From positions 1 through 5,486 of the forward strand of contig CAMWOX010000118.1 of assembly GCA_947175975.1 (NCBI GenBank): a DNA stretch of 5,486 nucleotides. Direction: 5' to 3'. A program made the position numbers and the translations under genes. Origin of the DNA: an uncultured Ruminococcus sp. Its GTDB lineage: Bacteria; Bacillota; Clostridia; Oscillospirales; Ruminococcaceae. Below, piece after piece: positions 1-5,171 of this stretch (position 1 is the first letter of the stretch; each line of letters starts with the position of its first letter). The notes beneath the pieces are model-generated. The model was not told where the DNA came from. It saw only the letters and a program-made list of their open reading frames with translations, and did no database searches.

Positions 1-16
1 CCTTATTTTTATAAGT

Positions 17-208
17 TTATGTTGCGGGCAGCGGGGGGTTTGGTTTTGTTTTCGGTGCGGGACGTGGTTGTTCTGGTCTCGGTGGTGGTGCTGGGCGTGG
101 CGGTTCTGGTTTTGGCGACGGACAGTCCGGTTTGGGCGGTCTGGTTTGATACATCCGCAGCATCTCATCACGATATTTCTGTGCAAGTTCTGATAAAGAT
201 TCCGGCAT
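17..208 (-). CDS. Small proline-rich hypothetical protein (63 aa)
   Basis: The reading frame gives a 63-residue protein. Residues 1-20 look like a short charged amphipathic helix (ESLSELAQKYRDEML), and from about residue 23 the rest is almost entirely Pro, Lys, Arg and Glu with repeated PxPxP and PRPAP runs. There is no signal peptide or membrane segment. The ATG at 206-208 (minus strand) follows an AAAGGAG ribosome binding site with about 9 bases of spacing. An ATG at 213 is closer to the RBS but lies in another frame. The gene diverges from the DUF1275 gene. I do not recognise a family. A sigma-E-like promoter upstream makes a sporulation or coat role conceivable, but that is a weak inference. 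The low-complexity tail could also be a chance open frame, although the RBS argues for a real gene. Confidence 0.5.
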   Translation of the reverse strand: MPESLSELAQKYRDEMLRMYQTRPPKPDCPSPKPEPPRPAPPPRPEQPRPAPKTKPNPPLPAT

Positions 209-244
209 AGCATCTTTCTCCTTTGGGGATTATTTTCTCAGAAG

Positions 245-273
245 ATTATATGCCCGGGGATTCTGTGATATTC
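245..273 (-). promoter_or_regulatory. Possible sigma-E-like (sporulation) promoter for the minus-strand ORF
   Basis: Read on the minus strand, GAATATC (about 273-267) is followed after 14 bases by CATATAAT. This is one mismatch from the Bacillus sigma-E -35 pattern KMATATT and one from the -10 pattern CATACAMT. The same TATAAT (250-245) could serve sigma-A, but no good TTGACA-like -35 lies 17 bases upstream. The match is suggestive only. Confidence 0.25.
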
Positions 274-281
274 TGGATCAC

Positions 282-310
282 TTGCAAAATAAATGATTCT
301 ATGTTATAAT
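282..310 (+). promoter_or_regulatory. Sigma-A promoter of the DUF1275 gene
   Basis: TTGCAA (282-287), a 17-base spacer and a perfect TATAAT (305-310) lie 39 bases before the ATG at 349. This promoter is unrelated in sequence to the promoters repeated in the array downstream. Confidence 0.75.
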
Positions 311-348
311 AAAATCAGAAATCTGTTTCCAGGAGTTGAAGTCATCTT

Positions 349-1092
349 ATGCATCATGTCATAGAAAAAAGTTCTCAGAATCAGAACAGATCCAGAGAAT
401 TTCTTGCTTGTGAACGCTGGTGGATTCTTGCATTATTGACTTATGCAGGCGGATTCTTCGGCGGTTATACATATTCTGTCAGGGGCGGTGTGTTCTGTAA
501 TGCACAGACAGCGAATTTTGTCCTCCTGGCAATGGCAATCGGCAAACAGGACTGGGCAGAAGCAAAATACTTGTGCATCCCGATCACAGCATATTTTCTG
601 GGTGCAGTTGTCTCGGAGACCGTGGCGGACAGCATTAAGAAATTTCATCTGATTCGGTGGGACACGTTTTTGATCCTGATTGAAATTCTGGTTGTATTCA
701 TTCTGGGATGGATTCCGGATTCTGCGCCGTTTCAGATTTCCCAGATTGCCATTAATTTTATTGCCTCCATGCAATATAATACATTCCGGCAGGCGGACGG
801 CATCCCCATGGCAACCACATTCTGCACAAATCATCTCCGGCAGGTCGGTGTATTTTTCACAAAAGGCATCCGGCACAGGAGCATTGCAGATCTCAAGCGT
901 ATGGGATTCTATATCGCCATGCTTGCCGTATTTGTCGCAGGCGGGATGACTTCCACAATTTTATGCAGATATTTCGCCGGACGTGGGATCTGGTTTGTGA
1001 TGATTCCGTTTCTGATTGTTCTGGTTTATTTATTATATGCAGATCTGAAAACAGAAAAAGACCAGCTTGACAGAATCCCCAGGGGGCATTGA
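349..1092 (+). CDS. YoaK/DUF1275-family integral membrane protein
   Basis: This is a 247-residue polytopic membrane protein. Hydrophobic segments lie at roughly residues 24-44, 70-93, 102-121, 127-145, 185-205 and 212-232. The N-terminal block GGFFGGYTYSVRGGVFCNAQTANFV (two pieces, residues 34-45 and 46-58) is the characteristic start of YoaK/DUF1275 proteins, where a Gly-rich first helix is followed by a conserved N-x-T-x-N motif. A second family-typical stretch, NTFRQADGIPMATTFCTNHLR, lies in the middle. Length is normal for the family, whose transport or other function is not established. The start is the ATG at 349 with AGGAG at 331-335, a rather long spacing of 13 bases; no better in-frame start is visible. 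The gene has its own promoter and no clear terminator. It reads as ordinary chromosomal sequence next to the left end of the cassette array. Confidence 0.85.
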   Translation: MHHVIEKSSQNQNRSREFLACERWWILALLTYAGGFFGGYTYSVRGGVFCNAQTANFVLLAMAIGKQDWAEAKYLCIPITAYFLGAVVSETVADSIKKFHLIRWDTFLILIEILVVFILGWIPDSAPFQISQIAINFIASMQYNTFRQADGIPMATTFCTNHLRQVGVFFTKGIRHRSIADLKRMGFYIAMLAVFVAGGMTSTILCRYFAGRGIWFVMIPFLIVLVYLLYADLKTEKDQLDRIPRGH

Positions 1093-1109
1093 AAAGCAAG
1101 TCTGATTCG

Positions 1110-1189
1110 GACGATTATGACTACTTTATTTTTTCAATTCTATGTGATACAGTAAGATGAATAAAGATTCAGCTTATAAATCAAAATTT
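1110..1189 (+). repeat. Array element copy 1: degenerate, left-truncated
   Basis: This stretch aligns with the right half of the other elements: GACGATTATGACTAC matches GACTGTTATGGCTGC, followed by the promoter region, GATGAATAAAGATTCAG and a right arm TATAAATCAAAATTT (1175-1189). It carries many more substitutions than copies 2-7. The left arm and terminator are missing, although TCTGATTCGGACG at 1101-1113 might be a remnant of the left arm. It is the copy nearest the non-array DUF1275 gene and probably marks the edge of the array. Confidence 0.7.
1125..1153 (+). promoter_or_regulatory. Degenerate cassette promoter (copy 1)
   Basis: By alignment with the other copies, the -35 is TTTATT (1125-1130) and the -10 is TACAGT (1148-1153), with a 17-base spacer. 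Both boxes are weaker than the TTGACT and TATAAT of the later copies, so the first gene of the array is probably expressed less strongly. Confidence 0.5.
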
Positions 1190-1212
1190 GAAAATTTGTA
1201 GGAGGCATTATT

Positions 1213-1731
1213 ATGTTTGTTTATGAAAATGTAACCGAGCAGGACAAAGTATTATATGAAAAGGTTTCTGGATTCTGGTATAGAAGAGGATCAAAATGGT
1301 GTGTTGATCGGGAAAACGAAATCTATATTGTTTGCATAGGAAAACATGGGGTTGAAACTCCTGTTGTTTTTCATATATGGTTTAAGAATCAATTGTTTGA
1401 ATTTATTATCCCCGAGCCTGATATTCTTTATGGAAATGCACCGAAAGTCTATGTCAGGCTGCCTGCTGCTTTAGCAAGTGATTGTTCTGCGATTGAAGCA
1501 GTCATCAAACGAGCTTTTCGGGAAACAACGGGGATATCTGATTATGGAAGTCTGCCCAGAAATATTGATGATCATATTTTTGATTTTGAGAAATGCAGGG
1601 AAAAAGAGCAGCAAGCAAAGAAACATGATAAATTTGCAGCTATTTTTCTGTTGATTGCATTTGTCTTCTCTATGGTGTTATCTTTCATTGCATTAGGCGG
1701 TATGGATAAATATTTCAGTAAAGGACATTGA
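1213..1731 (+). CDS. Cassette gene 1: hypothetical protein with C-terminal membrane anchor
   Basis: This 172-residue protein has a soluble N-terminal region (about 1-135), a charged linker (EKCREKEQQAKKHDK) and one strongly hydrophobic segment at residues 141-161, then a short tail (GGMDKYFSKGH). There is no signal peptide, so it is probably a tail-anchored protein with its main domain in the cytoplasm. I do not recognise the domain. AGGAGG at 1200-1205, 7 bases before the ATG, supports the start. The gene lies between element copies 1 and 2, with its stop 31 bases before the conserved arm of copy 2. Its array position and single anchor would fit an immunity-type protein, but the sequence does not show this. 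Confidence 0.8.
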   Translation: MFVYENVTEQDKVLYEKVSGFWYRRGSKWCVDRENEIYIVCIGKHGVETPVVFHIWFKNQLFEFIIPEPDILYGNAPKVYVRLPAALASDCSAIEAVIKRAFRETTGISDYGSLPRNIDDHIFDFEKCREKEQQAKKHDKFAAIFLLIAFVFSMVLSFIALGGMDKYFSKGH

Positions 1732-1762
1732 CAACCATGCAATGGACTATCAATTTTATATT

Positions 1763-1900
1763 GTAAATTCCGATTTATCGCACGGCTGACCATTTTTCAT
1801 GCGATCAAGTACATTTCTGACTGTTATGGCTGCTTGACTTTTTCAGCTCCATATGATACAATAAGGTGAATAAAGATTAAGCTGATAAATCGGAATTTAC
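1763..1900 (+). repeat. Array element copy 2 (short form), perfect 17-bp inverted ends
   Basis: The ends are GTAAATTCCGATTTATC (1763-1779) and GATAAATCGGAATTTAC (1884-1900), exact reverse complements over 17 bp, the best-matched pair in the window. The core shared with other copies is 1765-1898 (134 bp), 21 bp shorter than copies 3-5. The missing 21 bp contain the left arm of the terminator hairpin. No target-site duplication flanks the ends. Confidence 0.9.
1834..1862 (+). promoter_or_regulatory. Cassette promoter (copy 2)
   Basis: TTGACT (1834-1839), a 17-base spacer and TACAAT (1857-1862). The -10 differs from the TATAAT of copies 3-7 by one base. The predicted leader carries the right arm of the element just before the RBS. 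Confidence 0.85.
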
Positions 1901-1913
1901 GAGAGGAAATTTT

Positions 1914-2324
1914 ATGGAAAAATATGATGTTACGCTATACGACTTGAGCCGAAAATCAGAAATTAACGCTGTAGTGTATGCGGATGAAGGCGATTCATCT
2001 GACGATATTATCTTAAGAATTACATCTGAAAATATAGTTGTAACAGTGAAATCAGAAGGTTACTTTTCAGCTTATCAGGAACTAAGAGATAAGCTTCTAA
2101 AAAAAGGCTTTGGATTAAAATGCAATGGTTCTCTTATCAATGCAAACCAATCTGCAATGATGACATATACGCCTAAAGTATATCTTGTGGAAATGAGCAA
2201 ACAGGCGTTGACAAAAAATATTGTCAGTGTTTGGGATTATTGCGATATAAATGTATTTCCAGATACGAAAGAACAAAATCAATATATAGAAAAATGGTTT
2301 GAATCATTAAAAGTTAAATTCTGA
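1914..2324 (+). CDS. Cassette gene 2: hypothetical soluble protein (136 aa)
   Basis: This is a small protein of 136 residues without signal peptide or membrane segment, so probably cytoplasmic. From memory, the C-terminal half resembles a widespread small family of unknown function: CNGS near residue 71, then a KVYLVEMSKQA block, a V-WDYCD block and a final EQNQYIEKWFESL. I cannot name the family with confidence. AGAGG (1902-1906) lies 7 bases before the ATG. The last codons AAA TTC TGA (Lys-Phe-stop) are part of the left arm of element copy 3, so the repeat itself provides the end of the gene. It is an isolated transcription unit between copies 2 and 3. Confidence 0.8.
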   Translation: MEKYDVTLYDLSRKSEINAVVYADEGDSSDDIILRITSENIVVTVKSEGYFSAYQELRDKLLKKGFGLKCNGSLINANQSAMMTYTPKVYLVEMSKQALTKNIVSVWDYCDINVFPDTKEQNQYIEKWFESLKVKF

Positions 2325-2336
2325 TTTATTGCACGA

Positions 2337-2369
2337 ATGGTCAATCGTATCGCACAGCTGACCATTTTT
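2337..2369 (+). terminator. Intrinsic-terminator-like hairpin in element copy 3
   Basis: ATGGTCAATCGT (2337-2348) pairs with ACAGCTGACCAT (2354-2365) around a 5-base loop, with mismatches in the upper stem but a clean 7-bp base (ATGGTCA/TGACCAT), followed by TTTTT. It lies 12 bases after the upstream stop codon. Confidence 0.6.
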
Positions 2370-2405
2370 CATGCTATCAAGTATATTTCTGACTGTTATG
2401 GCTGC

Positions 2406-2434
2406 TTGACTTTTTCAGCTCCGTGTGATATAAT
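2406..2434 (+). promoter_or_regulatory. Cassette promoter (copy 3)
   Basis: TTGACT (2406-2411), 17 bases, TATAAT (2429-2434): a near-perfect sigma-A promoter, 50 bases upstream of the lipoprotein start codon. Confidence 0.9.
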
Positions 2435-2484
2435 AAGGTGAATAAAGATTAAGCTGATAAATCGGAATTTAGAGGTGATTTATA

Positions 2485-2979
2485 ATGAAAGTAAATACAT
2501 TAAAAGGTATTTTATTTTTAATTGTGATGTTATCCTGTTTGGTTATTGCTGGTTGTAATAATGCAAAAGATAATATTAGTCAAAATGAAGCGACAGAAAC
2601 TGTACAAAATGAAAACGGCACAGTTACTGCAATCAGTATTTTGGAACATGGTGGCGAGGACGGCAGAATTAACGACTGGAAGGTTTATCAGGAAGAGGAT
2701 AAGTATCTGCTTTCTTATTTAGATCGCAGGGTTCATTTTAACGATGAAGCTGAACCGGAGATTTTTGAAATTACTGAGCAGGAGTATAATGAGGTAATGT
2801 CGCTTGATTATGCAAAATACATCAGTGAATACAATCCGAGCGACTGGGAAAATGTAGCCGATGCAATATATTTTCAGTCCGTAATTACCTATGAAAATGG
2901 TGTTGAGGAGTCAACTCAAGCACTTATGACTTCTACTACAATTAAGCTGAATGAATTATTAAGAAAATACGATAATTAG
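2485..2979 (+). CDS. Cassette gene 3: hypothetical lipoprotein (164 aa)
   Basis: The N terminus is a lipoprotein signal peptide: MKVNTLKG, a hydrophobic core (residues 9-20) and a lipobox IAGC with Cys24 as the lipidated residue. The protein is therefore expected on the outer face of the cytoplasmic membrane. The mature part has a short polar linker rich in Asn, Glu and Thr (25-47) followed by an acidic domain with many aromatic residues (about 48-164). I do not recognise the domain. GAGGTG at 2472-2477, 7 bases before the ATG, supports the start. The stop is 35 bases before the arm of copy 4. A surface lipoprotein with its own promoter in such an array could protect against an extracellular toxin, but nothing in the sequence proves it. 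Confidence 0.85.
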   Translation: MKVNTLKGILFLIVMLSCLVIAGCNNAKDNISQNEATETVQNENGTVTAISILEHGGEDGRINDWKVYQEEDKYLLSYLDRRVHFNDEAEPEIFEITEQEYNEVMSLDYAKYISEYNPSDWENVADAIYFQSVITYENGVEESTQALMTSTTIKLNELLRKYDN

Positions 2980-3035
2980 GGCGATAATGTAAGATTGGAT
3001 TTCTATAGAATGTAAAATTTTGATTTATCACACGA

Positions 3036-3069
3036 ACGGTCAACCGTATCACACGGCTGATCATTTTTT
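3036..3069 (+). terminator. Intrinsic-terminator-like hairpin in element copy 4
   Basis: ACGGTCAACCGT (3036-3047) can pair with ACGGCTGATCAT (3053-3064), with two mismatches and one G-U pair, followed by a run of six T. It lies about 57 bases after the lipoprotein stop codon. Confidence 0.55.
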
Positions 3070-3104
3070 ATGCGATCAAATACATTTCTGACTGTTATGG
3101 TTGC

Positions 3105-3133
3105 TTGACTTTTTCAGCTCCGTGTGATATAAT
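3105..3133 (+). promoter_or_regulatory. Cassette promoter (copy 4)
   Basis: TTGACT (3105-3110), 17 bases, TATAAT (3128-3133). Confidence 0.9.
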
Positions 3134-3183
3134 AGGGTGAATAAAGATTAAGTTTATCAATCGGAATTTAATGGAGGAAAAGT

Positions 3184-3531
3184 ATGAAAAGTAAAATTAT
3201 ATATTGCCTCAATTTCCTTTGGACAAGTTTTATCGCATTTTCATTCCCTATTTGCTTTGGTTGGATTTTTCTTGATATAACCGGACATTCTAAAGGTTAT
3301 AGTTATGATTTAGGTTCCGAAAAAGATGTATCTATTCTATTAGGGTGTATTGAACTGCTGATATGGCTTGCTTTGGCATTACCTTCAAATATCTATGTCT
3401 TTCTTAAAACTATGAAAAAAGGAAAGCTGTATTTACTCATATCTATTGCATTATACATAGCTCTTGCTATTATATGTATTTTAATTACAGGCGGTTGGTC
3501 TGAATATGCAAAAGGTGTTTTCAATATATAG
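3184..3531 (+). CDS. Cassette gene 4: small three-helix membrane protein (115 aa)
   Basis: This 115-residue protein has three predicted transmembrane segments at about residues 8-31, 50-74 and 82-103. A polar loop (DITGHSKGYSYDLGSEKD, residues 31-48) joins the first two, and a basic loop (KTMKKGK) joins the second and third. The positive loop suggests that the 31-48 loop faces outside. I know similar small membrane proteins only as hypotheticals and have no function to offer. GGAGG at 3173-3177, 6 bases before the ATG, supports the start. The stop TAG at 3529-3531 overlaps the first bases of element copy 5, so there is no spacer between gene and repeat. Confidence 0.82.
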   Translation: MKSKIIYCLNFLWTSFIAFSFPICFGWIFLDITGHSKGYSYDLGSEKDVSILLGCIELLIWLALALPSNIYVFLKTMKKGKLYLLISIALYIALAIICILITGGWSEYAKGVFNI

Positions 3532-3550
3532 ATTCTGATTTATTGCACGA

Positions 3551-3583
3551 ATGGTCAACCGTATCACACGGCTGACCATTTTT
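3551..3583 (+). terminator. Intrinsic terminator in element copy 5
   Basis: ATGGTCAACCGT (3551-3562) and ACGGCTGACCAT (3568-3579) form a 12-position stem with a single A-C mismatch and a 5-base loop, followed directly by TTTTT. This is the best-formed hairpin of the set, 20 bases after the stop codon. Confidence 0.7.
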
Positions 3584-3619
3584 CATGCGATCAAGTACAT
3601 TTCTGACTGTTATGGTTGC

Positions 3620-3648
3620 TTGACTTTTTCAGCTCTGTGTGATATAAT
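3620..3648 (+). promoter_or_regulatory. Cassette promoter (copy 5)
   Basis: TTGACT (3620-3625), 17 bases, TATAAT (3643-3648). Confidence 0.9.
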
Positions 3649-3701
3649 AAGGTGAATAAAGATTAAGCTGATAAATTAGAATTTGCAGGGGTGAATCAAA
3701 T

Positions 3702-4490
3702 TTGAACGGTGTAAATAAAACCTTATATATACCGCTGTATGGAAAAGCGTATGTAAGCAGAAAAGGGATTATCTTGAACGATCAAAAAGCGGAAGAAATA
3801 TGGGCAAAGGAAGGTTTCGCACTGGGCGGTAAATCAAGGTCAAAATGGTTGGCTTACTATATGGGGATGCGTTCAGCAGTGTTTGATGACTGGCTGCGGA
3901 GACAATCCATTCATAAAAAAGATACGCTCGTCATTCACATCGGATGTGGTTTGGACAGCCGGGTTCAGCGAGTTGGAATCATGGATCTTTGCTGGTATGA
4001 TGTAGATTTCCCCGATGTGATCCGTGAGCGGAAACGGTATTATTCTGAAACGGAAAACTACCATATGCTCGAAGCAGACGTAAGAAACAATGCCTGGATC
4101 GCTGATATCCCGAAAGACCGACGTGCTTTCATTGTGATGGAAGGCGTAAGTATGTACTTTCTCCCGCAGGAATTGAAACAACTATTTTCAAGCCTGCGAG
4201 TACATTTCATCGATGTGCGGATTTTGATGGATTGTTACACCGCATTTGCTGCAAATGCATCCAAATTCAAAAATCCGATCAACGAAGTCGGCGTGACCGA
4301 AGTTTACGGTATGGATCATCCCGAAATGTTGGAGGACGGAACAGGTTTTTCGTTTGTGAAGGAGCATGAAATGACGCCGAAAGCAATGATTGATTTGCTA
4401 AACGGAATAGAAAAAGTAATATTCAAAACCGTTTATGCCGGACGTATTTCCAAAAATATGTATCGGTTATATGAGTACAGAAGTGCATAA
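3702..4490 (+). CDS. Cassette gene 5: class I SAM methyltransferase, LCM/PPM (leucine carboxyl methyltransferase-like) family
   Basis: This 262-residue protein has the layout of bacterial LCM/PPM-family methyltransferases, a group that includes TcmP-like O-methyltransferases. The SAM-binding motif is VIHIGCGLDSR (residues 77-87). It is followed by WYDVDFPDVI (98-107) with the acidic residue expected to hold the ribose, EADVRNNAWI (124-133) and FIVMEGVSMYF (143-153), the usual order of family motifs. The N-terminal RSKWLAYYMGMR (46-57) also fits. It is predicted to be cytoplasmic; the methyl acceptor cannot be read from sequence. The start is TTG at 3702, 8 bases after AGGGGTG. A GTG at 3691 is out of frame and soon stopped. 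The TAA stop overlaps the first two bases of element copy 6. Base composition looks richer in GC than the preceding membrane gene, as expected for genes of separate origin. Confidence 0.87.
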   Translation: MNGVNKTLYIPLYGKAYVSRKGIILNDQKAEEIWAKEGFALGGKSRSKWLAYYMGMRSAVFDDWLRRQSIHKKDTLVIHIGCGLDSRVQRVGIMDLCWYDVDFPDVIRERKRYYSETENYHMLEADVRNNAWIADIPKDRRAFIVMEGVSMYFLPQELKQLFSSLRVHFIDVRILMDCYTAFAANASKFKNPINEVGVTEVYGMDHPEMLEDGTGFSFVKEHEMTPKAMIDLLNGIEKVIFKTVYAGRISKNMYRLYEYRSA

Positions 4491-4621
4491 ATTCTGATTT
4501 ATCGCACGGCTGACCATTTTCATACGATTAAGTACATTTCTGACTGTTATGGTTGCTTGACTTTTTCAGCTCCGTATGATATAATAAGGTGAATAAAGAT
4601 TAAGCTGATAAATCGCAATTT
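4489..4621 (+). repeat. Array element copy 6 (short form, 133 bp)
   Basis: Left arm AAATTCTGATTTATC (4489-4503) overlaps the TAA of the methyltransferase gene, and the right arm is GATAAATCGCAATTT (4607-4621). Like copy 2 it lacks the same 21 bp, and it also lost one T of the T run (CATTTTC). After the right arm, GCTGATAAA is repeated once more (4622-4630) before the RBS. Confidence 0.9.
4557..4585 (+). promoter_or_regulatory. Cassette promoter (copy 6)
   Basis: TTGACT (4557-4562), 17 bases, TATAAT (4580-4585). Confidence 0.9.
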
Positions 4622-4642
4622 GCTGATAAAAAGGAGATAAAA

Positions 4643-5020
4643 GTGGATGATAAGTATCTTCTGATAGAAAAGTACAAGTTAAAGCATGAAAATAATGCAT
4701 GGTATTCAGAAAGGGAAAATTCCCATAAACATCTTATTTTTAAAGATTCTTTTTTTGAAAGAAGTGATGTTTTAGGACTTCTTTTTCGCATTAATAAGCT
4801 TTGTATGGCAAAGGTAAAGTATTTTCGGACAAACATGGACAAATATGAACCATTAAAATATGATTATAAAATGGGTTTTATTTCTGTTCCGTTGTGGGAT
4901 GCTGATTTTTTGAGACATCATGCGTCAGGATATATTTTGGATTTTCGTTATTTGCAGACAATCACGGTTTATGATGATTTCATAGCTCTTTGCAAAAAAC
5001 TGGAGAATTTAGAAAATTAA
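4643..5020 (+). CDS. Cassette gene 6: hypothetical soluble protein (125 aa)
   Basis: This 125-residue protein is rich in Lys, Tyr, Phe and Asp, with no signal peptide or membrane segment, so probably cytoplasmic. I do not recognise a domain. The start is GTG at 4643, 6 bases after AAGGAG (4631-4636). No in-frame ATG with an RBS offers a better alternative. The gene is alone between element copies 6 and 7, and 33 bases separate the TAA from the arm of copy 7. Element copy 6 lacks an intact terminator, so this gene may receive read-through from the methyltransferase gene as well as its own promoter. Confidence 0.75.
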   Translation: MDDKYLLIEKYKLKHENNAWYSERENSHKHLIFKDSFFERSDVLGLLFRINKLCMAKVKYFRTNMDKYEPLKYDYKMGFISVPLWDADFLRHHASGYILDFRYLQTITVYDDFIALCKKLENLEN

Positions 5021-5074
5021 TAAACGCTGATAGGCAAAAGGAATTAATCTTCTAAATTCTGATTTATCGCACGA

Positions 5075-5107
5075 ATGATCAACCGTATCACACGGCTGAC
5101 CATTTTT
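5075..5107 (+). terminator. Intrinsic-terminator-like hairpin in element copy 7
   Basis: ATGATCAACCGT (5075-5086) pairs with ACGGCTGACCAT (5092-5103) with two mismatches and a 5-base loop, followed by TTTTT. Confidence 0.6.
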
Positions 5108-5143
5108 CATGCGATCAAGTACATTTCTGACTGTTATGGCTAC

Positions 5144-5171
5144 TTGACTTTTCCGCTCCGTATGATATAAT
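5144..5171 (+). promoter_or_regulatory. Cassette promoter (copy 7), 16-bp spacer
   Basis: TTGACT (5144-5149) and TATAAT (5166-5171) with a 16-base spacer instead of the 17 in all other copies, so it may be slightly weaker. Confidence 0.85.

Larger units (their letters stand above)
2316..2470 (+). repeat. Array element copy 3 (long form, 155 bp)
   Basis: Left arm AAATTCTGATTTATT (2316-2330), then terminator-like hairpin, conserved ATTTCTGACTGTTATGG, promoter, GTGAATAAAGATTAAG and right arm GATAAATCGGAATTT (2456-2470). The left arm overlaps the end of the upstream gene. Similarity to other copies ends at the right arm; the RBS that follows (AGAGGTG) is specific to this gene. Confidence 0.92.
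3015..3169 (+). repeat. Array element copy 4 (long form, 155 bp)
   Basis: Left arm AAATTTTGATTTATC (3015-3029) and right arm TATCAATCGGAATTT (3155-3169), with the hairpin and promoter between. The right arm has lost several pairings with the left one, while the core segments ATTTCTGACTGTTATGG and GTGAATAAAGATTAAG are unchanged. Confidence 0.9.
3530..3684 (+). repeat. Array element copy 5 (long form, 155 bp)
   Basis: Left arm AGATTCTGATTTATT (3530-3544) overlaps the stop codon of the upstream gene, and the right arm is GATAAATTAGAATTT (3670-3684). Compared by eye with copy 7, there are roughly a dozen differences over 155 bp. The terminator hairpin is intact and the promoter is near consensus. 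Confidence 0.92.

Noticed and set aside
19..210. Plus-strand 63-aa frame rich in Val and Leu
   Set aside because: It is the antisense image of the proline-rich minus-strand frame, has no ribosome binding site and no promoter of its own.
433..876. Long minus-strand frame inside the DUF1275 gene, plus two plus-strand shadow frames
   Set aside because: The DUF1275 frame has clear membrane helices, family motifs, promoter and RBS. The overlapping frames give Cys- or Arg-rich protein without recognisable features.
1076..1113. Terminator after the DUF1275 gene (CCCCAGGGG or GTCTGATTCGGAC)
   Set aside because: Both palindromes lack a proper loop and are not followed directly by a T run.
1763..1900. 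MITE or insertion sequence with terminal inverted repeats
   Set aside because: No target-site duplication flanks any copy, no transposase is present, and copies lie only between genes in one orientation at gene ends. A small mobile element is not fully excluded.
2435..2470. Riboswitch or attenuator in the shared leader
   Set aside because: The leader from predicted start to RBS is only about 35-40 bases, with no internal hairpin or terminator. It is too short for a known riboswitch class.
3873..4181. Minus-strand frames inside the methyltransferase and at 4600-4842
   Set aside because: Both are antisense to well-supported genes with RBS and promoter, and lack such signals themselves.
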